Shown: piece by piece, positions 23,420 to 31,716 of the stretch
Layout of the letters: every line of letters starts with the position of its first letter
How positions within the stretch are numbered: position 1 is the first letter of the stretch
Origin: Treponema sp.
GTDB lineage: Bacteria; Spirochaetota; Spirochaetia; Treponematales; Treponemataceae
DNA length: 36,119 bases
Reading direction: 5' to 3'
NCBI GenBank assembly: GCA_016296205.1
Contig: JAEDJS010000012.1
Location: 1-36,119 of the forward strand
Translations under genes and position numbers: made by a program
Notes under the pieces: model-generated
Told to the model about the DNA's origin: nothing
Seen by the model: the letters and a program-made list of their open reading frames with translations, nothing else
The model's database searches: none

Positions 23420-25453
23420 ATGAAGAAATTTTTGCCTTTTATTATCTGTCTTGTATGTTTTGCTATAAGTTCCGTTTTTACGTTAACAGGAGTATTTGAT
23501 TATCTAGAAAACAAAAGCTTTGACAGCAGAACAAAACTTACTGGCAGCAGTGTAAAAACTAATGATACTATTTGTTTTATTGCAGTTGATCAGGAAAGTA
23601 TAGAGTGGGCAAAAGAAAATAAAGGCTGGGGATGGCCGTGGCCTAGAAGTGCTTACGGAGATATTGTTCGGTTTATGAATGCCGGAAATGCTCACAGCGT
23701 GATGTTTGATATTATGTTTACAGAGCCTTCTATCTATGGCGATTCTGATGATCAATATTTTGGTGATTCATGCAAAGAATATGGCAGGGCTGTAAACGCT
23801 TTGTATTTGGGCGGTGCTGATGGTCAAAGTGAAGCCCTATTGCCTGTAAAACCAATTTTGGAAGGTAGTGCATGTCTTGGGGTTGTAACTAGTGCATTGG
23901 ATAATGACGATGTTGTACGCCGTGCAAGACTCTATGAAACTTATGGCGGAAAAGTTTATCCTTCACTTGGAAGTGCTCCTGTTTTTCTTGATGAAGGTGA
24001 AGATGGTTTGCTGGAGCTGGAAAAACATCTGCCGGTTGTAAAAAAAGATAATACTTCTATTCTAAGGTACCGCAAGAGTATTGACCAGTATCTTCCTTAC
24101 CGCGCTAGTGATATTTTAAGCAGCTGGGACGATATTCAGAATGGCAGGGAACCAGTTTTGCTTCCGGAAGATTTTGAAGGTTGTCCGATATACATTGCTT
24201 ATTATGCTCCTGGTTTATTCGATATTTGTTCAAGTCCGGTAAGTCAGGTTTATCCTGGAGTTGGTGTTCATATTACTCAACTAGAAAACATTTACGAAAA
24301 TTCTTTTGTTCACTCAACTCCAAAATGGGTTGAATTAATCTATCTCCTGTTATTGTGCCTTGTTACTTATGGAATTATTGACTGGGAAAAAAGATTAAAA
24401 AATCGTAGCTGGGGAATTGTTCTTTCTGTTTTCCTTTTTGTAATATTTGTATCATTCATTACCTCACTGAGTTTTGTTTTATTCCGGTTGTCTGTATGGC
24501 TGCCGTTAATAAGTGGACTTTTTGCCGTATTAATTTGTTTTATGAGCCAGATGGTTTATGCCTACACAACGGAAGGCCGTCAGAAAAAATTCATCAAAAA
24601 TGCTTTTAGTCAGTATCTTAGTCCTACTGTTATTGATCAGATAGTAAGCAATCCGGAAAAGCTTAAACTTGGTGGCGAAAAGCGTTGTATATCGATTTAT
24701 TTTAGTGACATTCAGGGATTTACTACAATCAGTGAACATCTTTCGCCGGAACAGTTAACAGAGGTGCTTAATAAATATCTTTCTGCAATGACTGATATTA
24801 TTATAGAAAGTGGTGGTACAATCGACAAATACGAAGGTGATGCAATTATTGCTTTCTGGAATGCTCCAGTTGATCAGAATGACCACGCAAAACGGGCACT
24901 GGAAATTGCAATTAAAAATCAGAAACGGCTGGAAGAACTACGGAACGAACTGGAAAAACTTTGCGGCAAAAAAATATATCAGCGCATTGGAATTAACACT
25001 GGTGATGCTGTTGTTGGAAACATGGGAAGTTCAAAGCGTTTTGATTATACAATGCTTGGTGATAATGTAAATCTTGCCAGTCGTCTTGAAGGACTTAACA
25101 AACAGTTTGGAACTTACTTGATGTGTTCAAAATCAACAAAAGAAATGGCACAGGCACAGGGGTGTCATCTTAATTTCCGTGAGCTTGGCAAAGTTGTTGT
25201 TGTAGGGCGTAATGAAGCGGTAACTGTTTACGAGCCTATGCTTACTGCCGACTTTGTTGCTAAAAAAGATATTTACGATAAATTTGATTTGGCACTAAAG
25301 GAATTTTATGCTGGAAATTTGTCGGCTGCTATAGAAAAATTTAAATCAATCGAATCTAAAGATCCTGCCGCCCTTAAATATGTGGAACGGTGTAAATTTA
25401 TCCAGGAAAAAAATCTCCCCGCCGACGGCCTATGGCACGCCTACTCCAAATAA
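23420..25453 (+). CDS. CHASE2-domain class III adenylate cyclase
   Basis: A 677-residue membrane sensor enzyme. A single N-terminal helix (about 4-25) is followed by an extracytoplasmic CHASE2 domain (about 30-290) containing DQESIEWAKE and WPWPRSAYGDIV. About three helices follow (300-385), then a class III nucleotidyl cyclase domain (about 415-590). SIYFSDIQGFTTISE and DKYEGDAIIAFW provide the two metal aspartates and substrate lysine, and FDYTMLGDNVNLASRLE holds the second base-recognition region. K plus T favours ATP, so cAMP is the expected product. It is third in an operon with an SH3-like exported protein and an M48 protease (8-bp gap), pointing to envelope or external-signal sensing. 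Confidence 0.88.
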   Translation: MKKFLPFIICLVCFAISSVFTLTGVFDYLENKSFDSRTKLTGSSVKTNDTICFIAVDQESIEWAKENKGWGWPWPRSAYGDIVRFMNAGNAHSVMFDIMFTEPSIYGDSDDQYFGDSCKEYGRAVNALYLGGADGQSEALLPVKPILEGSACLGVVTSALDNDDVVRRARLYETYGGKVYPSLGSAPVFLDEGEDGLLELEKHLPVVKKDNTSILRYRKSIDQYLPYRASDILSSWDDIQNGREPVLLPEDFEGCPIYIAYYAPGLFDICSSPVSQVYPGVGVHITQLENIYENSFVHSTPKWVELIYLLLLCLVTYGIIDWEKRLKNRSWGIVLSVFLFVIFVSFITSLSFVLFRLSVWLPLISGLFAVLICFMSQMVYAYTTEGRQKKFIKNAFSQYLSPTVIDQIVSNPEKLKLGGEKRCISIYFSDIQGFTTISEHLSPEQLTEVLNKYLSAMTDIIIESGGTIDKYEGDAIIAFWNAPVDQNDHAKRALEIAIKNQKRLEELRNELEKLCGKKIYQRIGINTGDAVVGNMGSSKRFDYTMLGDNVNLASRLEGLNKQFGTYLMCSKSTKEMAQAQGCHLNFRELGKVVVVGRNEAVTVYEPMLTADFVAKKDIYDKFDLALKEFYAGNLSAAIEKFKSIESKDPAALKYVERCKFIQEKNLPADGLWHAYSK

Positions 25454-25483
25454 GATTCCGGATGTCATTCAGAACAAAAAAAT

Positions 25484-25556
25484 GTCATCCTGAACTGGAT
25501 TCAGGATCTCATGTATGGAAAATGGTAAAGAGATTCCGGATCAAGTCCGGAATGAC
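25484..25556. repeat. Palindrome pair left of the GIY-YIG gene
   Basis: 25484-25510 has ATCCTGAA/TTCAGGAT arms; 25530-25556 has ATTCCGGA/TCCGGAAT arms in opposite orientation. Each has an 8-bp stem, a 5-nt loop and shared GTCAT/ATCTC borders. Confidence 0.85.
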
Positions 25557-25591
25557 AGTGGGGGATCTCTAAACAAAGGGGGGTATAAGCA

Positions 25592-25870
25592 TTGGCAAAA
25601 GGATATGTGTATTTTATGACAAATAAATCAAATGACGTCCTTTATATTGGTGTGACCAGTAATCTGGAAAAAAGAGTAGAGCAGCATAAGAATCATGTTT
25701 ATGAAGGATTCACAGATAAATATAATTGTAATAAATTAGTATATTTTGAAGAATGTAATGATATAGAAGCAGCCATTGAAAGGGAAAAACAGTTAAAGAA
25801 TTGGCGAAGAGATTGGAAGAATAAACTAGTGGACGATTTCAACAAGGAATGGAAAGACCTGTCAATATGA
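25592..25870 (+). CDS. Small GIY-YIG domain nuclease
   Basis: The 92-residue protein is a single GIY-YIG domain: YVYFMTNK and LYIGVTSNLEKRVEQHK supply the two conserved tyrosines and arginine, and AAIEREKQLKNW carries the probable metal-binding glutamate. Length matches the UPF0213/YhbQ-like group. These domains cut DNA, but the function of this group is poorly known. The start is a TTG at 25592: an in-frame stop lies just upstream and a G-rich SD (AAAGGGGGG) is 8 bases before it. Palindromic repeats flank the gene closely and the stop codon overlaps the first downstream palindrome, so nuclease and repeats may be functionally linked. Confidence 0.85.
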   Translation: MAKGYVYFMTNKSNDVLYIGVTSNLEKRVEQHKNHVYEGFTDKYNCNKLVYFEECNDIEAAIEREKQLKNWRRDWKNKLVDDFNKEWKDLSI

Positions 25871-25990
25871 GATTCCGGATCAGGTCCGGAATGACAGTGT
25901 GGGATATGTCATCCTGAACTGGATTCAGGATCTCATGTTTGGAAAATGGTAAAGAGATTCCGGATCAAGTCCGGAATGACAGTGTGGGGG
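25869..25990. repeat. Palindrome cluster right of the GIY-YIG gene
   Basis: Palindromes at 25869-25895 (TCCGGA type), 25908-25934 (CCTGAA type) and 25954-25980 (TCCGGA type), then a G-rich end. Beyond it, 25991-26060 holds smaller palindromes such as CCCACG-ATA-CGTGGG and no gene. Confidence 0.85.
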
Positions 25991-26075
25991 GCGGAATGAC
26001 ACTTTTGGGCAAGGTGTCCCATGCCCCCCCACGATACGTGGGAAGGAATGACGGTGGGGGAATTTTATTTTAATC

Positions 26076-26104
26076 TTCACAAAGATTTTATTTTTGTGTA
26101 AAAT
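26076..26104 (+). promoter_or_regulatory. Promoter of tex giving a near-leaderless mRNA
   Basis: TTCACA (26076-26081), 17-bp spacer, TAAAAT (26099-26104), then 9 nt to the ATG at 26114. There is no SD, so the leader would be about 2-3 nt. Confidence 0.6.
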
Positions 26105-26113
26105 GTCTGCACT

Positions 26114-28513
26114 ATGGAATTTACACAAGAACAAATTGACGCATTAAAAGTTGACGAAAACGAAATTATGAAAAAGGTTGCTGACGAGCTCAACATTCGT
26201 GTTACTCAGGTAAGCGCTGTAATTGGTCTGGTTGCAGAAGGATGTACTATTCCTTTTATTGCACGTTACCGTAAAGAAAAGCACGGATCTCTGGATGAAC
26301 TTCAAGTTCGTGAAAGTGACCACCTTTTTACTCAATATAAAAATCTGGAAGAACGACGTATAGAAATTATTCAGGGAATTTTCAAGCAAGGAAAGCTTAA
26401 CGAAACACTTTACAACGCAGTTTCAAAAGCTTCAACTCTCACAGAACTGGAAGACCTTTGGGCTCCCTTCAAAAAGAAGAAGAAGACTCGCGGAATGGTT
26501 GCCATCGAAAAAGGACTGGAACCTCTTGCAGATGCAATGATTGAGCTTGACGATGATGCTTTTGAAGCAAAAGCAGAAGAATTTATAAAAACAGACAATC
26601 AGGATGAAGCACTTAATGTAAACTCAGCTGCAGAAGCAATTCAGGGTGCAAATGATATTATTGCAGAACGTGTAAGTCAGGATACAGAAAACCGTAAAGC
26701 TGTTCACGAACTTTATCTTGCAACAGGAAACATTAAGACAAAAGGTATTGTTCCGGAAGGTCAGGATGAAGAAACTGCAAAGAAGACTTCAACTTATCAG
26801 ATGTACTGGGATTATTCTGAACCATTGAATCAGGTAAAACCCCACCGCATTCTTGCCATGAATCGTGCAGAACGTGAAGGTGCTCTTGAAGTTACAATCG
26901 ATGTTTCAGTTGAAGATGCAGTTAAAGAACTTCAGAAGAAAACAAAAACAAATAATAAATATCACAAGGATGCAATTGAAGACGGTGTTGTTCGCCTTCT
27001 TAGTCCAGCTGTTATCCGCGAAATCCGTAGTGATGAAACCGATGAAGCAGATGAACATGGTATTGGTATTTTTAGTGAAAACCTTAAAAATCTTCTTATG
27101 ACTCAACCAATTAAAGGCAGCCGAGTTCTTGGAATTGACCCAGGTATACGTACTGGTACAAAATGCGCCGCTTTGGATGAAACAGGTAAATACCTTGGTT
27201 ACTTTAAATTTTTCCAGGTTTCAGATCCAGTTGATTCATACAATCAGATTAATGACGCTATTGATAAATATGACATTCAGGTTGTAGCAGTTGGAAATGG
27301 TACTGGTAGTCAGGAAGTTCAGGCAATCGTTAGCAAAGTTCTGAGCGAAAATTATTCAGATTCAGATGTTCAGTTTACTGTTGTAGACGAAAGTGGTGCA
27401 TCTGTTTATTCTGCCAGTGATATTGCCCGTGAAGAATTTCCGGAACTTGATCTTACAATCCGTGGTGCAATTTCTATGGGTCGCCGTTTGCAGGACCCTC
27501 TTGCAGAGCTTGTTAAAATCGATCCAAAAGCAATTGGTGTTGGTCTTTACCAGCATGATGTTAACCAGAAAAAATTAAGTGATACACTGGACGAAGTTGT
27601 TGGCTCGGTAGTAAACAATGTTGGTGTAAATCTTAACACAGCAAGTTATATGCTCCTTAAATACGTGTCTGGAATCAACTCAAGCCTTGCCAAAAAGATC
27701 GTAAAATATCGTGACGAAAATGGTAAGATTACAAGCCGTGAAGAACTTAAAAAAGTTCCTGGTCTTGGCCCAAAAGCATTTGAACAGTGTGCAGGATTCC
27801 TAAAAATTGCAGAAAGTGAAAATCCACTTGATAATACTTGGGTTCACCCAGAAAATTATGAAGTTGCAAAAGAAGTTCTCCCATTTGTAAAAGAAAATAA
27901 AAAAATTACAGATGATGTAAAAAAAGATTTGGAAGCAAAATACAGCATCAGTGAAATTACAATTAATGATATTATTGATGAACTGGCAAAACCAAATCGT
28001 GACCCACGTGACGGCTACCCTGCACCAATTATGCAGAAAGGTGTTATGGCATTTGAAGATCTTACTGTAGGCATGAAAGTTACTGGTAAAATCCGCAATG
28101 TTGTAGATTTTGGCGCATTTGTTGATATTGGTCTCCACGAAACTGGTCTTATTCACGTTTCTGAACTTAGCGACAGTTTTGTAAGCGATCCAATGGAAGT
28201 AATCAAAGTTGGTGATGTTAAGGAATTTACAATCATCGCCCTTGATCAAGACCGCCGCAGAATCAGTCTTTCTCTTAAAAGTGATGCCGCAAGCCGAATT
28301 GAACATGTTGGAATGGGAACAAGTGCTGCTTCAAAAACTGGTACAAAGAAAATTGTTGTTGTTAAGAAGGGAACTGGAACAAGTGGCGCCAAGGTTGCTG
28401 TTAAAGCTGCTGGGGGAACAAAACCTGCTGGCCAGAGAACAGACAAACCTCGCCGTGACCCTAACGATGATGGAATGAGCTACAATCCATTTGCTGCTCT
28501 TCTTAAAAAATGA
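26114..28513 (+). CDS. tex: Tex-family RNA-binding protein
   Basis: The 799-residue protein has the full Tex layout. A helical N-terminal domain contains ARYRKEKHGSLDELQVR. A YqgF/RNase H-like domain starts LGIDPGIRTGTKCAALDE (about 342). Helix-hairpin-helix motifs follow (YVSGINSSLAKKIVKYRDE; KVPGLGPKAFEQ). A C-terminal S1 domain begins VTGKIRNVVDFGAFVDIGL. Tex binds nucleic acids and has roles in transcription and stress, but its exact reaction is unsettled. A lysine/glycine-rich linker leads to the tail YNPFAALLKK, nearly the same as in the S1 protein at 1949. The promoter leaves almost no leader. The stop overlaps the RNA methyltransferase start by 4 bp. Confidence 0.93.
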   Translation: MEFTQEQIDALKVDENEIMKKVADELNIRVTQVSAVIGLVAEGCTIPFIARYRKEKHGSLDELQVRESDHLFTQYKNLEERRIEIIQGIFKQGKLNETLYNAVSKASTLTELEDLWAPFKKKKKTRGMVAIEKGLEPLADAMIELDDDAFEAKAEEFIKTDNQDEALNVNSAAEAIQGANDIIAERVSQDTENRKAVHELYLATGNIKTKGIVPEGQDEETAKKTSTYQMYWDYSEPLNQVKPHRILAMNRAEREGALEVTIDVSVEDAVKELQKKTKTNNKYHKDAIEDGVVRLLSPAVIREIRSDETDEADEHGIGIFSENLKNLLMTQPIKGSRVLGIDPGIRTGTKCAALDETGKYLGYFKFFQVSDPVDSYNQINDAIDKYDIQVVAVGNGTGSQEVQAIVSKVLSENYSDSDVQFTVVDESGASVYSASDIAREEFPELDLTIRGAISMGRRLQDPLAELVKIDPKAIGVGLYQHDVNQKKLSDTLDEVVGSVVNNVGVNLNTASYMLLKYVSGINSSLAKKIVKYRDENGKITSREELKKVPGLGPKAFEQCAGFLKIAESENPLDNTWVHPENYEVAKEVLPFVKENKKITDDVKKDLEAKYSISEITINDIIDELAKPNRDPRDGYPAPIMQKGVMAFEDLTVGMKVTGKIRNVVDFGAFVDIGLHETGLIHVSELSDSFVSDPMEVIKVGDVKEFTIIALDQDRRRISLSLKSDAASRIEHVGMGTSAASKTGTKKIVVVKKGTGTSGAKVAVKAAGGTKPAGQRTDKPRRDPNDDGMSYNPFAALLKK

Positions 28514-29325
28514 TTGAACCACGTAAACTTTTCCAGCTGGAAGCCGGTCAGAAACGCAGAAAGCTTGCCTTAACTTTTGGTGAGCTGGAACGTGATATTT
28601 TGGGAATTGCAGAAAAAGGCCTCGAATATAATTACAGCAGCATGAGCCGCCAGGATTATGTTAGGGCTGTTACAAAAATTGTATTAAGGGATCCTAAAGT
28701 TTCGGAGCAGACTGCAGAACAACTGAACAGTTTGCTGGCTCAAAATCCGTTAGATGAGCATAGAATTTGTAATATCTGCCGGAATGAACTTCTTTCTATT
28801 CTTGGAACTTTTCCCGCAGAATGGGATTTAGTTATTGCTCCACATAATACTGGGGGGCAAACTGTAGAAAAGCGGAATTTTTTCCCGGGTGTGTGCGTTT
28901 ATGCAGAAGATTTGCGTTCACCTTTTAATGTAGGAAGCGTGTTTAGAACTGCAGAAGCAATGGGTTGTGAAAAAGTTTACATCAGTCCAAATTGTACAGA
29001 TCCAAACCAATCTAAGGCACAAAGAAGCAGCATGGGTTGTATAGAAACTTTAGGCTGGCAGCAGTGCACTTTGGATGAATTACCGGAAGATTTGCCTGTT
29101 TTTGTTCTGGAAACCGGTGGAACTCCTATCGAAGAATTTAAATTTCCCAAAAAAGGAATCTGCATCATCGGAAGCGAAGAATTAGGTGTAAGCCCCCAGG
29201 CTTTGGAAAGAGCAACTTACGGCCGAGTAACAATTCCAATGACAGGTCTCAAAGCCTCATTAAATGTAGGAGTAGCCTTTGGAATTCTGATGCAAAAATG
29301 GAATGAGTCGTTAAGATCGGAATAA
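28510..29325 (+). CDS. SpoU/TrmH-family RNA 2'-O-methyltransferase
   Basis: The 271-residue protein has an N-terminal region of about 130 residues and a SPOUT catalytic domain. That domain contains LRSPFNVGSVFRTAEAMGC (motif 1), ICIIGSEELGVSPQAL (motif 2) and MTGLKASLNVGVAFGILMQK (motif 3), which form the SAM-binding trefoil knot. It should methylate a ribose 2'-OH in tRNA or rRNA; the target is not readable. The ATG overlaps the tex stop (ATGA), so it is co-translated with another RNA-binding protein. It converges on the gene ending at 29388 across a 62-bp gap without an evident terminator. Confidence 0.88.
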   Translation: MIEPRKLFQLEAGQKRRKLALTFGELERDILGIAEKGLEYNYSSMSRQDYVRAVTKIVLRDPKVSEQTAEQLNSLLAQNPLDEHRICNICRNELLSILGTFPAEWDLVIAPHNTGGQTVEKRNFFPGVCVYAEDLRSPFNVGSVFRTAEAMGCEKVYISPNCTDPNQSKAQRSSMGCIETLGWQQCTLDELPEDLPVFVLETGGTPIEEFKFPKKGICIIGSEELGVSPQALERATYGRVTIPMTGLKASLNVGVAFGILMQKWNESLRSE

Positions 29326-29387
29326 CATTGCATCCTGAATATACTAATTTCTTACATTGTGTATATCGTTAGCAGTTTGGTTGGTGC

Positions 29388-30536
29388 TTAATATGCCTGT
29401 TTAATTAAATCAAACAAGTCGTCGGCGTTCATGCTTCTTGGAAGTTGATTGATGAGTTCAAGATTGCCTGCATCTTCTGCAACAAGTGCCAGCTGTTCAA
29501 TGCTGATTGAAAGTTCTTTTAAACGTGCCGGAAGATTTGCTTTTGCAATATGCTGTCTAACGTATTCTGTAAAAGCAATTACGGCTTCGTCTGCAGGTGT
29601 AGCATCAGTGGCAACTCTAAGAATTCTTGCAAGTTTTGCCAATCGTTCGCTTTTATATTTTGCGGCATCTTCAATAAAATAAGGAAATAGAATTACAGTT
29701 GTAAGTGAACGGCTGATTTTGTATCGTGCATTAATACATAAACTTAGAAGGCTGGCTGTACCCATGGAGCTTGAAGCAACTCCAAGGCTTGTCATGCATC
29801 CCGCCTGACTGAGTAACGTTTCCTGGGGTGTTGTTACTGTTAATGTTGGCGATCCGTCTAAAGCATAGCACATAAGTTCAACAGCTTTTTCTATAATCAT
29901 ATCACTGAAGAAATTTGATTTTTGGCTTAAATAGGCTTCAACTGCAATGCACAAAGTTTCAAGACTCATTGCTGCTGTCTGATTGTCTGTTAATGTTACA
30001 GTTAAATTTGGATCAAAAATGATAAGTTTACAGATTCCTGCCTGGCTTTTAAGGAGTTTTATTTGATTTGAACGGGCATCAATTACAGGAGTTCTGTCTG
30101 TAAACATGAATAAATCACGGATTGTGGTTGGAACGCACAAAAGGGGTAAAGCTCCGCAGGTTGGTGTGGCTCCGTCTACAAAGTCGTACAAATCGTGAGC
30201 TTCGTGGTAAACTGAACAGATTGCTTTAGCAAGATTCAATATTTTGCTTCCACCTGCGGCAATTACTCCGTGAATATGAGCCTGCCGTGCAAGTTGAAGT
30301 GCATTTTCCAAAACCTGTGTATCGGCGCCTTCCGGGATTTCGTCAAAAACAAAGTGTTCAATTTTTCTGTCTGCCAATGACTGAATGATTTTTTCTGCAG
30401 TGCCCAATTCGTTTAAAATCGGATCAATTATTACCATAAATCGACTACCGTAATCTTTTGTAAATTGACCTAATCGGGAAGAAGTGTATGAGCCTAAAAC
30501 GATATTTGGTTGAATTCTGAAGATAAAATCTGCCAT
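29388..30536 (-). CDS. Iron-containing alcohol dehydrogenase homologue lacking metal ligands
   Basis: The 382-residue protein aligns by eye with group III Fe-ADH and glycerol dehydrogenase proteins: GVIAAGGSKILNLAKAI replaces the GGGSxxD cofactor loop, PLLCVPTT is followed by IRD instead of GTGSE, and IIFDPNLTVTL is kept. Metal ligands appear lost: the D and H of the DALxHAxE motif are E193 and I197 (SLETLCIAVEAY), and the two later histidines become S262 and about R276. It is probably not a metal-dependent dehydrogenase and may be a pseudoenzyme or a different activity. GGAG lies about 12 bases before the ATG. It follows the flgM terminator. Confidence 0.75.
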   Translation of the reverse strand: MADFIFRIQPNIVLGSYTSSRLGQFTKDYGSRFMVIIDPILNELGTAEKIIQSLADRKIEHFVFDEIPEGADTQVLENALQLARQAHIHGVIAAGGSKILNLAKAICSVYHEAHDLYDFVDGATPTCGALPLLCVPTTIRDLFMFTDRTPVIDARSNQIKLLKSQAGICKLIIFDPNLTVTLTDNQTAAMSLETLCIAVEAYLSQKSNFFSDMIIEKAVELMCYALDGSPTLTVTTPQETLLSQAGCMTSLGVASSSMGTASLLSLCINARYKISRSLTTVILFPYFIEDAAKYKSERLAKLARILRVATDATPADEAVIAFTEYVRQHIAKANLPARLKELSISIEQLALVAEDAGNLELINQLPRSMNADDLFDLIKQAY

Positions 30537-30570
30537 TTTTTGTTAATTCTCCACAATTTTTTAAAATTTT

Positions 30571-30613
30571 AAAAAAAAGGCTGCCTAAAAGAAATAATCC
30601 ATTAGGACAGCCC
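30571..30613 (-). terminator. Intrinsic terminator after flgM
   Basis: On the minus strand GGGCTGTCCTAA pairs with TTAGGCAGCC (one bulged T), followed by eight T residues. It separates flgM from the Fe-ADH-like gene. Confidence 0.8.
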
Positions 30614-30634
30614 ATTTAAGTTAGTAGTACGGAA

Positions 30635-30922
30635 TTAGAGTCCGAAACTAGCCAAAAGAGCATCAGCTGTTGAGCCAATAACTGCCTGGGTAAGATAGTT
30701 TGGATCCTGAATCTTTGCTTTTACCTGTTCAACTAAGTCTTCACGCACGTCTGGTGTAGAGGCTTTTACTTCGTTGAGGTAGTATGCATCGGCCATTGCT
30801 TTTGCTTCTTCAGAAACACTAATAGTATCAGATGCTGCCTTACTTGTAGCTACAGAACTTGTTTTGCGAGTGCTCTGAATTGTGTTAAGTGGTGTTACAC
30901 CTGAAATTTTGTCTATCATCAT
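30635..30922 (-). CDS. flgM: FlgM-family anti-sigma-28 factor
   Basis: The 95-residue protein begins MMIDKISGVTPLNTIQ and has the C-terminal pattern DTISVSEEAKAMADAYYL ... DVREDLVEQVKAKIQDPNYL, typical of FlgM. FlgM binds FliA (sigma-28) and holds back late flagellar genes until the hook-basal body is complete. In spirochaetes with periplasmic flagella, regulation by FlgM is less well studied. The N-terminal half is low-complexity and probably disordered, as in known FlgM. The start could be either of two adjacent ATGs; the second (30919) has better SD spacing. It lies 16 bp after rsmI, with which it is probably cotranscribed. Confidence 0.75.
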   Translation of the reverse strand: MMIDKISGVTPLNTIQSTRKTSSVATSKAASDTISVSEEAKAMADAYYLNEVKASTPDVREDLVEQVKAKIQDPNYLTQAVIGSTADALLASFGL

Positions 30923-30938
30923 ATACCTGCCTCTTTGC

Positions 30939-31643
30939 TTAATTATCGGAACTTTCTTCAGAGAAGTTTAGTGTTTTTCCTGAAATAAATACAGAAAATT
31001 CACCCTGAATTTTAGTTCTTCCAGCATAATCGTCACGGATACTGGCTGCAGTACCGTCATTTATTTCTTCGTGGAGTTTTGTAAGCTCTCTGCCCACAAC
31101 TACACGTCGTTCACTGTCTATATCGGCAATGTCTGTTAAAAGTTTAGTAATTCTGAATGGACTTTCGTAAATTATTATTGCGGCGTCTAAAGCCATTAAT
31201 TCACGTAGTCTTGCTCTTCTGCGGCCTGGTTTTGGTGATAAAAAACCTTCAAAAATCAAAGTTTTACCACCGGCTCCTGCTACACTTGCTAATGTTGCAA
31301 AAGCACTTGGCCCGGGAATTGGAATTACTGTGTGGCCGGCATTTCTTGCAAGTCCTGCTAAAATTGCCCCCGGATCACTTATTCCTGGAGTTCCGGCATC
31401 GCTGGCAAAAGCAATATTTTTACCTTCGTCCAGCATTTGTATAATTTTTTCACCAGCAAATTTTTCATTTTGGGAACGGCAGCTGATTAACGGCTTGCGG
31501 ATTTCAAAATGAGTAAGAAGCTGCAGTGTATGTCTGGTATCTTCGGCGGCTATTACATCAACAGATTTAAATGTTTCCAGTGCCCTGTAAGTAATATCCC
31601 CTAAATTACCAATTGGTGTTCCCACGATGTATAAATTTGACAC
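30939..31643 (-). CDS. rsmI: 16S rRNA 2'-O-ribose methyltransferase RsmI
   Basis: The 234-residue protein starts with the RsmI signature LYIVGTPIGNLGDITYRALE, followed by VIAAEDTRHTLQLL, FASDAGTPGISDPG and IPIPGPSAFATLAS. This is the tetrapyrrole-methylase fold that methylates C1402 of 16S rRNA (E. coli numbering) with SAM. It is shorter than the roughly 280-residue E. coli enzyme and lacks most of the C-terminal extension. The start codon is GTG at 31643, with TATAAT 6 nt upstream and no SD, so the mRNA is probably leaderless. It heads an operon with flgM. Confidence 0.92.
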   Translation of the reverse strand: MSNLYIVGTPIGNLGDITYRALETFKSVDVIAAEDTRHTLQLLTHFEIRKPLISCRSQNEKFAGEKIIQMLDEGKNIAFASDAGTPGISDPGAILAGLARNAGHTVIPIPGPSAFATLASVAGAGGKTLIFEGFLSPKPGRRRARLRELMALDAAIIIYESPFRITKLLTDIADIDSERRVVVGRELTKLHEEINDGTAASIRDDYAGRTKIQGEFSVFISGKTLNFSEESSDN

Positions 31644-31649
31644 ATTAAT

Positions 31650-31678
31650 ATTATATATTGCAGATAAAGTCTAATCAA
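31650..31678 (-). promoter_or_regulatory. Promoter giving a leaderless rsmI mRNA with GTG start
   Basis: TTGATT (31673-31678), 17-bp spacer, TATAAT (31650-31655) on the minus strand, then 6 nt to the GTG at 31643. Confidence 0.6.
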
Positions 31679-31716
31679 GTGAATTTTTAATATATGGTAA
31701 ATTTCAAAAAAGAATT

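Larger units (their letters stand above)
25482..25990. mobile_element. Candidate GIY-YIG cassette bounded by 83/85 bp direct repeats
   Basis: The left repeat (25482-25564) and right repeat (25906-25990) differ by one substitution and a 2-nt insertion. Each contains a CCTGAA-type palindrome and an inverted TCCGGA-type palindrome separated by about 20 bp. A further TCCGGA-type copy (25869-25895) starts inside the nuclease stop codon. Only the GIY-YIG gene lies between. A truncated palindrome at 25453-25468 lies just outside. The structure suggests a mobile or repeat-propagating unit; mobility itself is an inference. Confidence 0.5.

Noticed and set aside
26405..26600. Small antisense ORFs within tex
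   Set aside because: Shadow frames of a well-supported gene with no RBS or promoter.
30541..30571. Second terminator in the AT-rich stretch before the Fe-ADH-like gene
   Set aside because: AAAATTTTAAAA pairing is too weak; only the GC-containing stem at 30571-30613 was kept.
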